A stretch of DNA of 64,000 nucleotides from Ferruginibacter sp. Lineage in GTDB: Bacteria > Bacteroidota > Bacteroidia > Chitinophagales > Chitinophagaceae. The DNA lies in assembly GCA_013141435.1 (NCBI GenBank), contig JABFQZ010000001.1, positions 1-64,000 of the forward strand. The letters run 5' to 3'. A program made the position numbers and the translations under genes. Below are positions 1 through 8,301 of this stretch, piece after piece (position 1 is the stretch's first letter; each line of letters begins with the position of its first letter). Below the pieces are notes generated by a model. It was given only the letters and a program-made list of their open reading frames with translations, was not told the origin of the DNA and did no database searches.

Positions 1-175
1 AATTCAACATATCCACGTATGCCATTTTTGGGGTCTTTCAATTTTGCTTCTATTTTGTTATGCTCTTCTGTACTAATAATGCTAGCTTTAAAACCTATCC
101 TCCCATCTAACATTATTCCATCAATTCAGTCTTGCTCATACAGCTTTTTCCATGTAGTAATACTATTGGGATCTA
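1..175 (-). pseudogene. IS630-type transposase, helix-turn-helix part (distal piece, runs off the window)
   Basis: On the minus strand this stretch continues the reading frame that begins at 1577 and is interrupted by the IS at 176-1403. Removing the IS and one copy of the 8-bp duplication gives a continuous DPNSITTWKKLYEQD segment, typical of the N-terminal helix-turn-helix region of IS630-type transposases. An in-frame TGA (plus-strand 126-128) follows the YEQD residues, where family members usually have a glycine pair, so the gene was probably already dead or died after insertion. It is truncated by the window edge. Family call is by recognition of the motif. Confidence 0.6.
168..175. repeat. 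8-bp target-site duplication, left copy (GGGATCTA)
   Basis: GGGATCTA here is repeated exactly at 1404-1411 and the two copies bracket the IS. Eight base pairs is the usual duplication length for IS256-like elements. Confidence 0.85.
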
Positions 176-221
176 GGTATAATAGACAAAAGTAATGCTT
201 TTTTTAGGTTGATATTTCCAA

Positions 222-239
222 GTGGACAAAAGTAATGCT
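222..239 (+). repeat. Internal extra copy of the IS end sequence
   Basis: The 18-mer GTGGACAAAAGTAATGCT is perfectly complementary to 1380-1397 at the right end. It therefore resembles the right tip more closely than the true left tip at 176-199 does. It could be a second transposase-binding site or a trace of an older end. Confidence 0.75.
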
Positions 240-415
240 GTATTTTTTAAGGAATAAGACGATGAAGAATAATCCTCTATAATTTTACAATAATTATACA
301 AAACGGACTTGAGCTCTGCTGGAGAGCAACTTAATAGGGATAGTATAATGTCCGACTAAATAGTTGTTTCAATGGGTTATCATTTTTGATGACCCATTGA
401 TTATTTAAGAGGACT

Positions 416-1329
416 TTATGCCTTCAAAAACTCATCAATGAACTGTTTTTTCATTCTCATGGAAAGTCCATTATGATTGCGTAATTTTTGTTTCAAATTT
501 GCGAAATGCCCATCAATAGCATTGGTTGTATTAGGTATTTTTAAGTGCATATAATCATACCATGTGAACAAATAAGGGAGATTGTTTTTCAGGCTTCTAA
601 TAGCTCTTCGTAAGCGCCTATGAGTATATTGTGTTTTTTGATTGAGAGGGTTTATTGTTCGTTCTTTTAAGAATAATTCCCAACGTATTTCCCATCCATT
701 CAATAGGCCTGTAAAGCTTTCTTTATCGGTTTGTTTTAACCATTGAACAATAGCTTTTAATTCTTTACCAGCTTCAGTTTTAGGGTTTTGAGTTAAGTAT
801 CTTCGTGTAATAGCTACTTGATGAAATTGGCACATTTGAGTTGGTATATTTGTGTATAGATTCAGCAATCCTTTTCTACCGTCACAGACTATCGCTTGAA
901 TATCAAATCCCATATTTAATAACTCATCAATGCCTTGTGCATAAAGCTTGTTTGTTTCATTTTTGACATAGTATTTTAATAAATTTCTACCCGTCAAAGC
1001 ATCCTTAAAAAGCATCACACCAAATGAACGACCAAAGTAGGTAGTGTCCATTAATAATACAATATTTGAAGGTAAAATAATAGGCTTCGTTATTTTTAAT
1101 TCAGACAAGTAACGCTGAATCGTTTTGGTGCTAATATTATACTTTTTACTGAGTTGCAAATAGGTTTGTTTACCTTCTACATATTCAATCCAAATTTGAT
1201 ACTTATCTATACTTTTTCTGTTGACAAATTGCTTGCCACAAACTATACATTTATACCGTTGTTGACCTTTAACAAAACCATTTTTCTTCGTTATTTTACT
1301 ACTACAATAAAAGCACTTTTTTTAATCAT
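416..1329 (-). CDS. IS256-like transposase, variant with N-terminal zinc-binding motif; start region frameshifted
   Basis: Catalyses transposition of the surrounding IS. The open frame runs from 1321 to the stop at 416. It reads, in order, a CFYC...CIVC zinc-binding pair, a helix-turn-helix (YLQLSKKYNISTKTIQRYL), the catalytic domain with LLMDTTYFG and IVCDGRKG, the MCQFHQ segment, and a C-terminal TTNAIDGHFANLKQKLRNHN block. No ATG opens this frame: the only plausible one (1329) is in another frame, separated by a run of seven A (plus-strand T run 1317-1323). One extra A would fuse them to MIKKKCFYC. A TTG at 1159 would give only a 247-residue product lacking the zinc motif, so I regard that start as wrong. 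Functional state is uncertain. Confidence 0.75.
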
Positions 1330-1403
1330 TTTGTAAATATCTACCAAACGTATGTTATACCTGACTTTCAGAGGTTTTTAGCATTACTTTTGTCCACATC
1401 GCC

Positions 1404-1577
1404 GGGATCTACTCCTATACGAATTGCTAAATCTCTTTTAGAAACAGCAACACCCCTTTCTTTTTTAAGCTCAATTAACATTAGTAGTCTTTTGCTTTGG
1501 GATTCACTACTACTTTTTCTTAATTGTATTAGTTCTTTATGACTTTCTTTTACGATTATTAACTTTGGTTTAGACAT
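1404..1577 (-). pseudogene. IS630-type transposase, N-terminal piece interrupted by the IS
   Basis: Starts at an ATG (1577) with MSKPKLIIVKESHKELIQLR and reads to RDLAIRIGVDP, an N-terminal helix-turn-helix of IS630-type transposases. It then runs into the right end of the inserted IS (residues GDVDKSNAKNL are IS sequence, stop at 1368). The continuation lies at 175-1. The duplicated 8 bp at 1404-1411 marks the insertion point. Confidence 0.65.
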
Positions 1578-1706
1578 TATATTTATAGTTTAGTCCAAAA
1601 ATAAGAAAAAAAAATCCAATCAAACAAATTGGACTAAAGTTAATTTATAATTGGTATAATACAATTTTTTATAAAAAAAATCGTTAATATTGGTAATTAA
1701 GCATTT

Positions 1707-4556
1707 ATGAAAATTTTTTATTATTCCTTACTTTCCGAAAATACGTTACTTTCTATAACAGATGTAGATGGAAACATTATATATGCCAACGATAAATTTT
1801 GTGAAGTCTCGCAATATAGTCGTGCCGAATTACTTGGCAAAAACCATCGTATTCTAAAATCTGGCATGCAAGAGGAAGATATTTTTGTAGATATGTGGCA
1901 TACCATATCTAACGGAAAAACATGGAGAGGTGAAGTGTGCAACAAAAATAAAAGTGGAGAACTGTATTGGGTAGATTCGTACATAAAGCCAGAATTTAAC
2001 GATGCAGGCAAAATAATAAAATACTACTCTTACCGTACTTTAATATCGGATAGAAAAGAAAACGAAAATAATAAATTTAGGAGCCAATTGCACAAGCATT
2101 TCTTTTTTTCTAAAGCCCCTAACATGTTTTTTTTATTAGATACTAATGGAGAAATTGTTGATGTAAACGAGCTAGGAGCTACACAATTAGGCTACACCAT
2201 AGATGAGTTAATAGGAAAAAGTGTGCTCCTATTATTTCCTTCAAAAGTACATAATAAAGTACAAGAGCTTAAAAATAAATGCATACAAAACATTGGAGAA
2301 ATACAACATTGGGAAATTGAAAAAGTTACAAAAAATGGCACATCAATATTTGTAAAGGAAACAGCATCGGCAGGGTATAATGCTAATGGAGATTTGCAAA
2401 TAAATATAATTTGTGAAGATATTACCAACCATAAACTAGTAACAGCCGAATTAAAAATTAAAAATGAAATTCTAAAAAGTAAACTGATAGAAAACTCTGT
2501 TATTAACGATATACTTTTACTATCATCTACAGAGCAAAATTGTCAAACATTTTTAGAGAAATCGTTACCAATATTAGTAAATGCAACCTTTTTAAACGTA
2601 TTGCCCCGAATGGGTATTTTTACACTTAAAGATGATAATACACTTCAGCTTGCTGCTAATTATAATTTTAGTGCCGAAATAAAATCAATGTGTGCAAATG
2701 TAGCTTTTGGCACCTGCCTATGTGGTGCAGCTGCTGCTACCAAAACCACTCAATTTGCTCAATGTATTGATAAACGGCATACTATAATGTATGATGACAT
2801 AAAACCACATGGGCATTATAATATTCCACTTTTAAATAATAACACAGTAGTAGGAGTATTGGTAGTTTATTTGCCTCATGGGCACAAAAAAGAGGCTAGC
2901 GAAATACTATTTTTAGAAAACATTGGAAATATTATTGCTACTAAAATAACCCAATGTAATAATGTATTAAAAATTGTGCAAGCAAAAGAAGAAGCCCATA
3001 AAGCAAAAGAAGATGCTCAAAAAGCAAGCCTTGCAAAATCGGAGTTTTTGGCAAATATGAGTCACGAAATAAGAACACCCTTAAATGGTGTTATTGGATT
3101 TTCGGATTTGTTGATGAAATCGCAATTGGGTGTTGTGCAACAACAATATATGTCTATAGTAAACCAGTCGGCCAATTTATTGCTCGATTTAATAAACGAT
3201 ATTTTAGATTTTTCTAAAATAGAAGCTGGCAAGTTAGATTTAGAAATAGAAAAAACAGATATTTTTTTATTGGCAGAACAGGTAGTGGATATTACAAAAT
3301 ATCAAGCCCATATAAAAAAATTGGAATTAATATTAAATATACCTCCAAATTTGCCAAGGTTTATTTGGACCGACTCTGTTAGATTACGACAAATACTAAT
3401 AAACTTACTCAACAATGCAATAAAATTTACCGAAAAAGGAGAAGTAGAAGTAAAAATAGAAAAACTAATATCCAACAATGATGATTGTGCAACATTTCGC
3501 TTTTCGGTAAGAGATACAGGAATAGGAATAGCACCTGCAAATCAAAAAAAGATATTTAATGCATTTTCGCAAGAAGACTCATCGACCACCCGAAAATATG
3601 GTGGCACTGGGCTTGGTCTTACCATATCTAATAAATTATTAGGAATGATGGGAAGTACCTTACTTTTAAAAAGTGAGGTAGGAAAAGGAAGTACTTTTTA
3701 TTTTGATGTATTGTACAAAATGGATCAAGGCCAGCCAGAAGAAATTGAAGGATTATGCAATTTAAAATCGGTGTTAATTGTAGATGATAATGAAACAAAT
3801 AGATTTTTGATGCAAGAAATGATGGCATATAAAAAAATAGAAACCACATTAGTAAAAAACGGTTTTGAAGCCTTAGGTTTAATAGCCGAAGGAAAAACTT
3901 ATGATGTAATATTAATGGATTATCACATGCCCATTATGAATGGCTTAGATACCATAAAAAAAATTAAAGATATTGCAATATCGCATGAAATGCAACAGCC
4001 AGTTGTGCTATTGTATAGCTCTAGCGAAGATGAAACAGTACATAAAAAAAGTAAAGAATTAGAAGTAGAACTTTGCTTAATAAAACCTGTAAAAATGAAT
4101 GAGCTTTTTAATTCGTTAGCCAAAATTTGTAAAGGCAAAATAACTTTAGTAGATAGCGAAGCTATAGAAGCATCAAAACCAGTAATATTAAAGGAACAAA
4201 GTATTTTAATAGCCGAAGATAATAGAATAAATATGCAGGTTATAAAAACATTTATACAAAGTTCTTTTTCTCAAATAAAAATTATAGAAGCATTAGATGG
4301 AAAAGAGGCTTTAAAATTATATAAAATTTTTAATCCCACAATGGTAATTACCGATATACAAATGCCTTTACTAAATGGGTATGAACTCTGCGAAGCCATA
4401 AGAAAGGAAAATGTAAATGTGCCAATAATTGCACTAACAGCAGGTACAGTAAAAGGCGAAAAAGAAAAATGTAACAAAGTAGGTATGAACGATTATGTTA
4501 CCAAACCTGTAATACAAGAAACCATTAGAGAGGTTATTAGTAAATGGTTAAAATAA
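1707..4556 (+). CDS. Hybrid sensor histidine kinase: PAS-PAS-GAF-HisKA-HATPase-REC-REC
   Basis: Predicted cytosolic sensor (949 aa) with no signal peptide or membrane segment. Domains in order: PAS at about 8-115, PAS at about 133-250, GAF at about 270-430 with a CLCG...HGHY signature, a short coiled coil, HisKA with H453 in NMSHEIRTPLNG, and HATPase with N box NLLNNAIKF and G boxes DTGIGIAP and GGTGLGLTI. Two receiver domains follow, with phosphoacceptors D738 (LMDYHMPIMNG) and D883 (ITDIQMPLLNG). Signals probably enter through PAS/GAF, with phosphate passing from H453 to the receivers. There is no HPt domain and no adjacent response regulator, so its output partner is unknown. It is a lone gene bracketed by IS630 fragments. 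The ligand cannot be told from sequence. Confidence 0.93.
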   Translation: MKIFYYSLLSENTLLSITDVDGNIIYANDKFCEVSQYSRAELLGKNHRILKSGMQEEDIFVDMWHTISNGKTWRGEVCNKNKSGELYWVDSYIKPEFNDAGKIIKYYSYRTLISDRKENENNKFRSQLHKHFFFSKAPNMFFLLDTNGEIVDVNELGATQLGYTIDELIGKSVLLLFPSKVHNKVQELKNKCIQNIGEIQHWEIEKVTKNGTSIFVKETASAGYNANGDLQINIICEDITNHKLVTAELKIKNEILKSKLIENSVINDILLLSSTEQNCQTFLEKSLPILVNATFLNVLPRMGIFTLKDDNTLQLAANYNFSAEIKSMCANVAFGTCLCGAAAATKTTQFAQCIDKRHTIMYDDIKPHGHYNIPLLNNNTVVGVLVVYLPHGHKKEASEILFLENIGNIIATKITQCNNVLKIVQAKEEAHKAKEDAQKASLAKSEFLANMSHEIRTPLNGVIGFSDLLMKSQLGVVQQQYMSIVNQSANLLLDLINDILDFSKIEAGKLDLEIEKTDIFLLAEQVVDITKYQAHIKKLELILNIPPNLPRFIWTDSVRLRQILINLLNNAIKFTEKGEVEVKIEKLISNNDDCATFRFSVRDTGIGIAPANQKKIFNAFSQEDSSTTRKYGGTGLGLTISNKLLGMMGSTLLLKSEVGKGSTFYFDVLYKMDQGQPEEIEGLCNLKSVLIVDDNETNRFLMQEMMAYKKIETTLVKNGFEALGLIAEGKTYDVILMDYHMPIMNGLDTIKKIKDIAISHEMQQPVVLLYSSSEDETVHKKSKELEVELCLIKPVKMNELFNSLAKICKGKITLVDSEAIEASKPVILKEQSILIAEDNRINMQVIKTFIQSSFSQIKIIEALDGKEALKLYKIFNPTMVITDIQMPLLNGYELCEAIRKENVNVPIIALTAGTVKGEKEKCNKVGMNDYVTKPVIQETIREVISKWLK

Positions 4557-4577
4557 AATAAGTAAAAATAATTTTTG

Positions 4578-4608
4578 CTGTATCATATAAAAAAGTGATA
4601 TAATACAG
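4578..4608 (+). terminator. Weak hairpin after the hybrid kinase
   Basis: Arms CTGTATCATAT (4578-4588) and ATATAATACAG (4598-4608) pair at 10 of 11 positions about 20 bases past the kinase stop. The stem is AT-rich and lacks a clear T tract, so terminator function is doubtful. It may also belong to the end of the neighbouring IS630 remnant. Confidence 0.35.
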
Positions 4609-4618
4609 TTTATAAATA

Positions 4619-5060
4619 TTATTTAGTCCAATTAGATTCTGAAAAGATATACTCAAAAGCACAAGTTTTTTTTATGCTTTCTTTTGTTATGTTTTCTGTT
4701 GCGTTTGTAATAAATTCACTAACATCTTCGAGTGTCTGGTAAAGTTTGTTTGTAAACTTTCATTTAAATATAGCACACATATTTTCAGCTGGGTTTAGTT
4801 CAGGGAAGTAAGCAGGTAAAAATATTAAACCGATATTATCAGGTATTATTAGTGATTTAGCTTTTTGGAAAGCTCCATTACCTAGCGTTAAAACATTGTA
4901 AACATCAATATACCTCTTAGAGAGTTCATATAGAAATATTTGAAAATTTGCAGCGTTACAATTTGGCATTTCTAAAAGAAAGCTACCCCCTGTTATAGCA
5001 GAGAAATCGCCGAAAAGTTAAAATCAAACCACATTTCGGTTCGGCTAAAAATGCCAAACA
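4619..5060 (-). pseudogene. IS630-type transposase remnant (C-terminal DDE part)
   Basis: On the minus strand the frame reads LLEMPNCNAANFQIFLYEL, then a DNGAFHK-like LGNGAFQKAKSLIIPDN, then LIFLPAYFPELNPAENM, the hallmark C-terminal part of IS630 DDE transposases. An in-frame TGA (plus 4760-4762) interrupts it where a tryptophan is expected. The frame then continues to a natural stop at 4619 (SNWTK). Upstream, a large piece is missing, with only a degenerate MWFDFNFSAI-like stretch before it. The aspartate of the DNGAFHK motif reads as glycine. It is clearly dead. It has the same orientation and type as the N-terminal pieces at 1404-1577 and 1-175 but is a separate copy. Confidence 0.75.
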
Positions 5061-5301
5061 ATCATCTTCAGTTTTAAACCTGTTTTTATACTACTTGATA
5101 AATAATTTAACTAACATAGCAATTATTTTAGTGTAAATATGCTAAAATTATTAGACTTTTGTTAGCAAGGGAGTATTAAATACCTAATCCAATTTTTTTA
5201 AATTACAAAACTCCTCTACAAGTTTTTATGGTTAACTTTAAACCTAATTAATTAATCGTTGAATTAGCAAATTGAATCTGCCGAAGTAAAACTGCAATAA
5301 T

Positions 5302-5309
5302 TAACTTTG
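5302..5309 (+). promoter_or_regulatory. Bacteroidetes -7 box (TAACTTTG) for mqnB
   Basis: Matches TAnnTTTG and ends four bases before the ATG at 5314. If used, the transcript would start at or next to the start codon, giving a leaderless or nearly leaderless mRNA. Confidence 0.5.
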
Positions 5310-5313
5310 CAAA

Positions 5314-5937
5314 ATGAATATATTAGTAGTAGCAGCAACTGAGGTAGAAATTGCCCCATTTTTAGCTCAAAATAGCTTGGCAGATGTGTTAATTACTGGT
5401 GTAGGTGTGCCAGCATGTATGTATGCTCTTACCAAAAAACTTGCTCAAAAAAAGTACGATTTGGTAATACAAGCAGGTATAGCAGGCACTTTTAAAAGCA
5501 AATTTTTATTGGGTAAAACTTTTGCTGTAAAAAAAGATTTGTTTGCAGACTTGGGCATTCATGAAAATGCTAAGTTTTATACACTTTTCGAAAAAGGGTT
5601 TACACATAAAGATGAGCCACCATTTTTTAAAGGTAAGTTGGTAAATGCTACCGAAAATTTTTTTTCGCTTACAGCTGTAAATGCCATTACTGTAAATACA
5701 GTATCCGATAACTATTTAATAAACGAACTTTACCAAACAAAATACGATGCCGATATCGAAAGTATGGAAGGTGCTGCTTTTCATTATGTTTGTTTGCAAG
5801 AAAGCGTACCTTTTTTGCAAATAAGAAGCATAAGCAATTTTGTTGGCGAAAGGGTAAAAACAAATTGGAAAATGAAAGAATCTATTCAAAACCTTAACGA
5901 TAATTTGTGTAGAATAATTAAAACAGCGCAACAATAA
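5314..5937 (+). CDS. mqnB: Futalosine hydrolase
   Basis: Hydrolyses futalosine to dehypoxanthine futalosine and hypoxanthine in the futalosine route to menaquinone. The 207-aa product has the nucleoside phosphorylase fold: an N-terminal LVVAATEVEIAPFL segment, the glycine-rich QAGIAGTF core, a SMEGAAFHYV block around residues 150-159 supplying the base/ribose-binding glutamate, and RSISNFVG near 170. Length is normal for MqnB. The next gene is mqnD, 47 bases downstream on the same strand, which supports MqnB over other nucleosidases. MqnA and MqnC are not in the window. Confidence 0.92.
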   Translation: MNILVVAATEVEIAPFLAQNSLADVLITGVGVPACMYALTKKLAQKKYDLVIQAGIAGTFKSKFLLGKTFAVKKDLFADLGIHENAKFYTLFEKGFTHKDEPPFFKGKLVNATENFFSLTAVNAITVNTVSDNYLINELYQTKYDADIESMEGAAFHYVCLQESVPFLQIRSISNFVGERVKTNWKMKESIQNLNDNLCRIIKTAQQ

Positions 5938-5984
5938 TTTTTCTTTTTTTAATTATAAATCTTTGATACTTTAATTTTAAAGAA

Positions 5985-6839
5985 ATGCATAAACAAATAA
6001 TTACTATTGGTTTTTCGCCATGCCCAAACGATACTTTTATATTTGATGCATTGGTAAATAATAAAATAGATACAGGTAATTTGCTTTTTGAACCAATTTT
6101 GGAAGATGTGCAAACCCTTAACCAATGGGCAATACAAGCCAAATTGCATGTAACAAAATTAAGTTTTGGTGTATTGCCACTTGTTTTGCATAATTATAAT
6201 TTGCTTTACTGTGGTAGTGCATTAGGTAAAGGTGTTGGGCCGTTGCTAATTTCTAAAAATGATGATTCGATTAAAAATATTGATGAAAGTTTAATAGCAA
6301 TACCTGGCGAAAATACTACAGCTCATTTATTATTTTCATTGGCATATCCTAATGCAAAAAATAAAATATTTTTGCGTTACAACCAAATAGAAGACTTTGT
6401 ATTATCCAATAAAGGATTAGGTGTAATAATACACGAAAATAGATTTACCTATGCCCAAAAGGGCTTAATAAAAATAACTGATTTGGGTCAATATTGGGAA
6501 TCCAAAACACAATACCCAATACCACTTGGTGGTATTGTAGTACAAAAAACTATGCAACCAATTATACAACAACAAATAAATTATTGTATTAAGAACAGTA
6601 TTGAATTTGCTTTTTCTAATTACCCAATATTAAATGATTATATACGTACACATGCGCAAGAAATGAACGAAGATATTATGCGTAAACATATAGACTTGTA
6701 CGTAAATAATTACACTTTAAACCTAGGCAAAGATGGCATAGCGGCAGTAGAAATGTTACTTCAAATATTTGCAAATATGAGGGGCAAAAAAAATGAATTA
6801 CAACAAAATTTTTTAATACCAAATGTAGAAATGCTTTAA
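5985..6839 (+). CDS. mqnD: 1,4-dihydroxy-6-naphthoate synthase
   Basis: Converts cyclic dehypoxanthine futalosine to 1,4-dihydroxy-6-naphthoate, the last dedicated step of the futalosine menaquinone route. The 284-aa protein has the periplasmic-binding-protein-like fold of MqnD: FSPCPNDTFIFDALV at the N-terminus, the LHVTKLSFGVLPLVLHNY segment, GSALGKGVGPLLISK, and an IIHENRFTY block with the conserved histidine. It follows mqnB, probably as one transcript. Its 3' end overlaps the convergent DUF1501 gene by four bases, so the two share their end with no room for separate terminators. Confidence 0.93.
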   Translation: MHKQIITIGFSPCPNDTFIFDALVNNKIDTGNLLFEPILEDVQTLNQWAIQAKLHVTKLSFGVLPLVLHNYNLLYCGSALGKGVGPLLISKNDDSIKNIDESLIAIPGENTTAHLLFSLAYPNAKNKIFLRYNQIEDFVLSNKGLGVIIHENRFTYAQKGLIKITDLGQYWESKTQYPIPLGGIVVQKTMQPIIQQQINYCIKNSIEFAFSNYPILNDYIRTHAQEMNEDIMRKHIDLYVNNYTLNLGKDGIAAVEMLLQIFANMRGKKNELQQNFLIPNVEML

Positions 6840-8032
6840 CCCAAAAAATTATATCTTTCAAAGTTTGAGCCTAAAATTTCTTTATCATTAACGCCTAGCC
6901 ATTTATTTAAAACAGTTGCATATACATTTCTAAAATCAACATTATATTTTAGGTCGCCATTGTTCAAATCCATTAAATTTGGTAAGGCATTTAAAACCCC
7001 TTTTTCTTTCAAACCTCCACTTATAAAAAACATGTTGTTTGCAGTGCCATGGTCGGTTCCATTGCTTGCATTTTGCGATACCCTACGGCCAAATTCAGAA
7101 AATGTCATTAGCAATACATCTTCAAAACGATTATTCATTTTCATATCGTTAGTAAAAGATTTTATGGCTTCGTTCAACTCATCAAATAATCTTTTTTGTT
7201 GGTTTAGTTGCCCAGCATGTGTATCAAAACTACCCAAAGAAACGTAGTAAACTTTTGTATTTATATCAGATAATATAAGCGATGCTATTGTTTTTAAATC
7301 TTTACCTAAAGCCGTATTTGGATATGATGTATTTGTAGGATTTAATTTACTTTTCTGAAAAATATAATTAGCACTACTAATAGTTTCACTCATTGTTTTG
7401 TATAAGTAATCTACGTTTTCTTCACTTTTTATATGTGTTGCATTTATGTCGGCATAAAATTTTTCTTTACTTGTATTGTATAATTTTCGTGGGTCGTTAA
7501 AAGCAAGTCCTTTATTTTCTTTTCCTTTTAAAGCCAAACTCAGCGTATCATCTAACTCCAATGCATAAGTTGGTTTTTCACAATTTTTGCATTGAGCATC
7601 TAAATATCTGCCTAACCAGCCAGTGTTTACATATTCATTGCTTTCACTTGCACTTTGCCAAATATCCATACTCCTAAAATGCGATCTATCTGGGTTTGGG
7701 TAGCCTACACTATTCATTATCGATAAATTTCCGCTGGCATATAAATCTTTAAATGCAGTTAAAGATGGGTGCAAAGCAACCACATCTGTAATGCCCAAAG
7801 CCTCATTTTTATTTATACTTATTGTGGCTCTTTCTTTATAATAAATATCGTTTGTAATTGGTATTACAGTATTTAACCCATCGTTGCCACCACTAAGTTG
7901 TATTACCACCACCACTTTATTGCCAACAGGTATTTTTGTAGGTTTTTCCAAGGCTTTTAAAAACTTTGGCATCATTAACGATGCAGTTGCAAGTGATCCT
8001 ATTTGCAAAAAATCTTTACGTTTTATAATCAT
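6836..8032 (-). CDS. DUF1501 family protein
   Basis: 398-aa protein of unknown biochemical role. DUF1501 proteins have a sulfatase/alkaline-phosphatase-like fold and usually a twin-arginine-type export signal. Here the N-terminus KRKDFLQIGSLATASLMM looks like a degenerate export signal with KRK in place of RR. Family signatures seen: VQLSGGNDGLNTVIPI, PNPDRSHFRSMDIWQS, SLGSFDTHAGQ and TFSEFGRRVSQNASNGTDHGTANN. DUF1501 genes usually sit next to a DUF1800 gene; here the DUF1800 gene is about 48 kb away at 55803-57254 on the same strand. Its role may be in surface or gliding-related export, but that is inference. Confidence 0.88.
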   Translation of the reverse strand: MIIKRKDFLQIGSLATASLMMPKFLKALEKPTKIPVGNKVVVVIQLSGGNDGLNTVIPITNDIYYKERATISINKNEALGITDVVALHPSLTAFKDLYASGNLSIMNSVGYPNPDRSHFRSMDIWQSASESNEYVNTGWLGRYLDAQCKNCEKPTYALELDDTLSLALKGKENKGLAFNDPRKLYNTSKEKFYADINATHIKSEENVDYLYKTMSETISSANYIFQKSKLNPTNTSYPNTALGKDLKTIASLILSDINTKVYYVSLGSFDTHAGQLNQQKRLFDELNEAIKSFTNDMKMNNRFEDVLLMTFSEFGRRVSQNASNGTDHGTANNMFFISGGLKEKGVLNALPNLMDLNNGDLKYNVDFRNVYATVLNKWLGVNDKEILGSNFERYNFLG

Positions 8033-8301
8033 AATATTTTTTTTGTATACCAGTATTAGTTTTATGGCATCTGCATTGGCAATAATTATTAGTTGTTATT
8101 TTCTTTTTTGGGAAAAGAAAAAAGAAACCACCATTCAGCATTTGTACATTATGCATCATTTTTTTTAAAAAGTAAAATAAACCTTGTAAATTTCTTTTTT
8201 ATTTTGACTTTAATAAATATACTAAGTTTAATTAAACAAAATATTTAAAACACATTTCTTCTCTAAAAATTTTACCTAACTTACAACCAATATTTTTATT
8301 T

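Larger units (their letters stand above)
176..1403 (-). mobile_element. IS256-like insertion sequence (1228 bp), complete ends
   Basis: The ends form 24-bp imperfect inverted repeats: the inner 15 bases GACAAAAGTAATGCT match perfectly (left 185-199, right complement 1380-1394) and 18 of 24 positions agree overall. GGGATCTA flanks both sides as an 8-bp target duplication. The element carries one transposase gene on the minus strand and sits inside an IS630-type transposase gene, so it is a nested insertion. A second internal copy of the tip sequence lies at 222-239. The exact direct repeats indicate fairly recent insertion. Confidence 0.85.
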
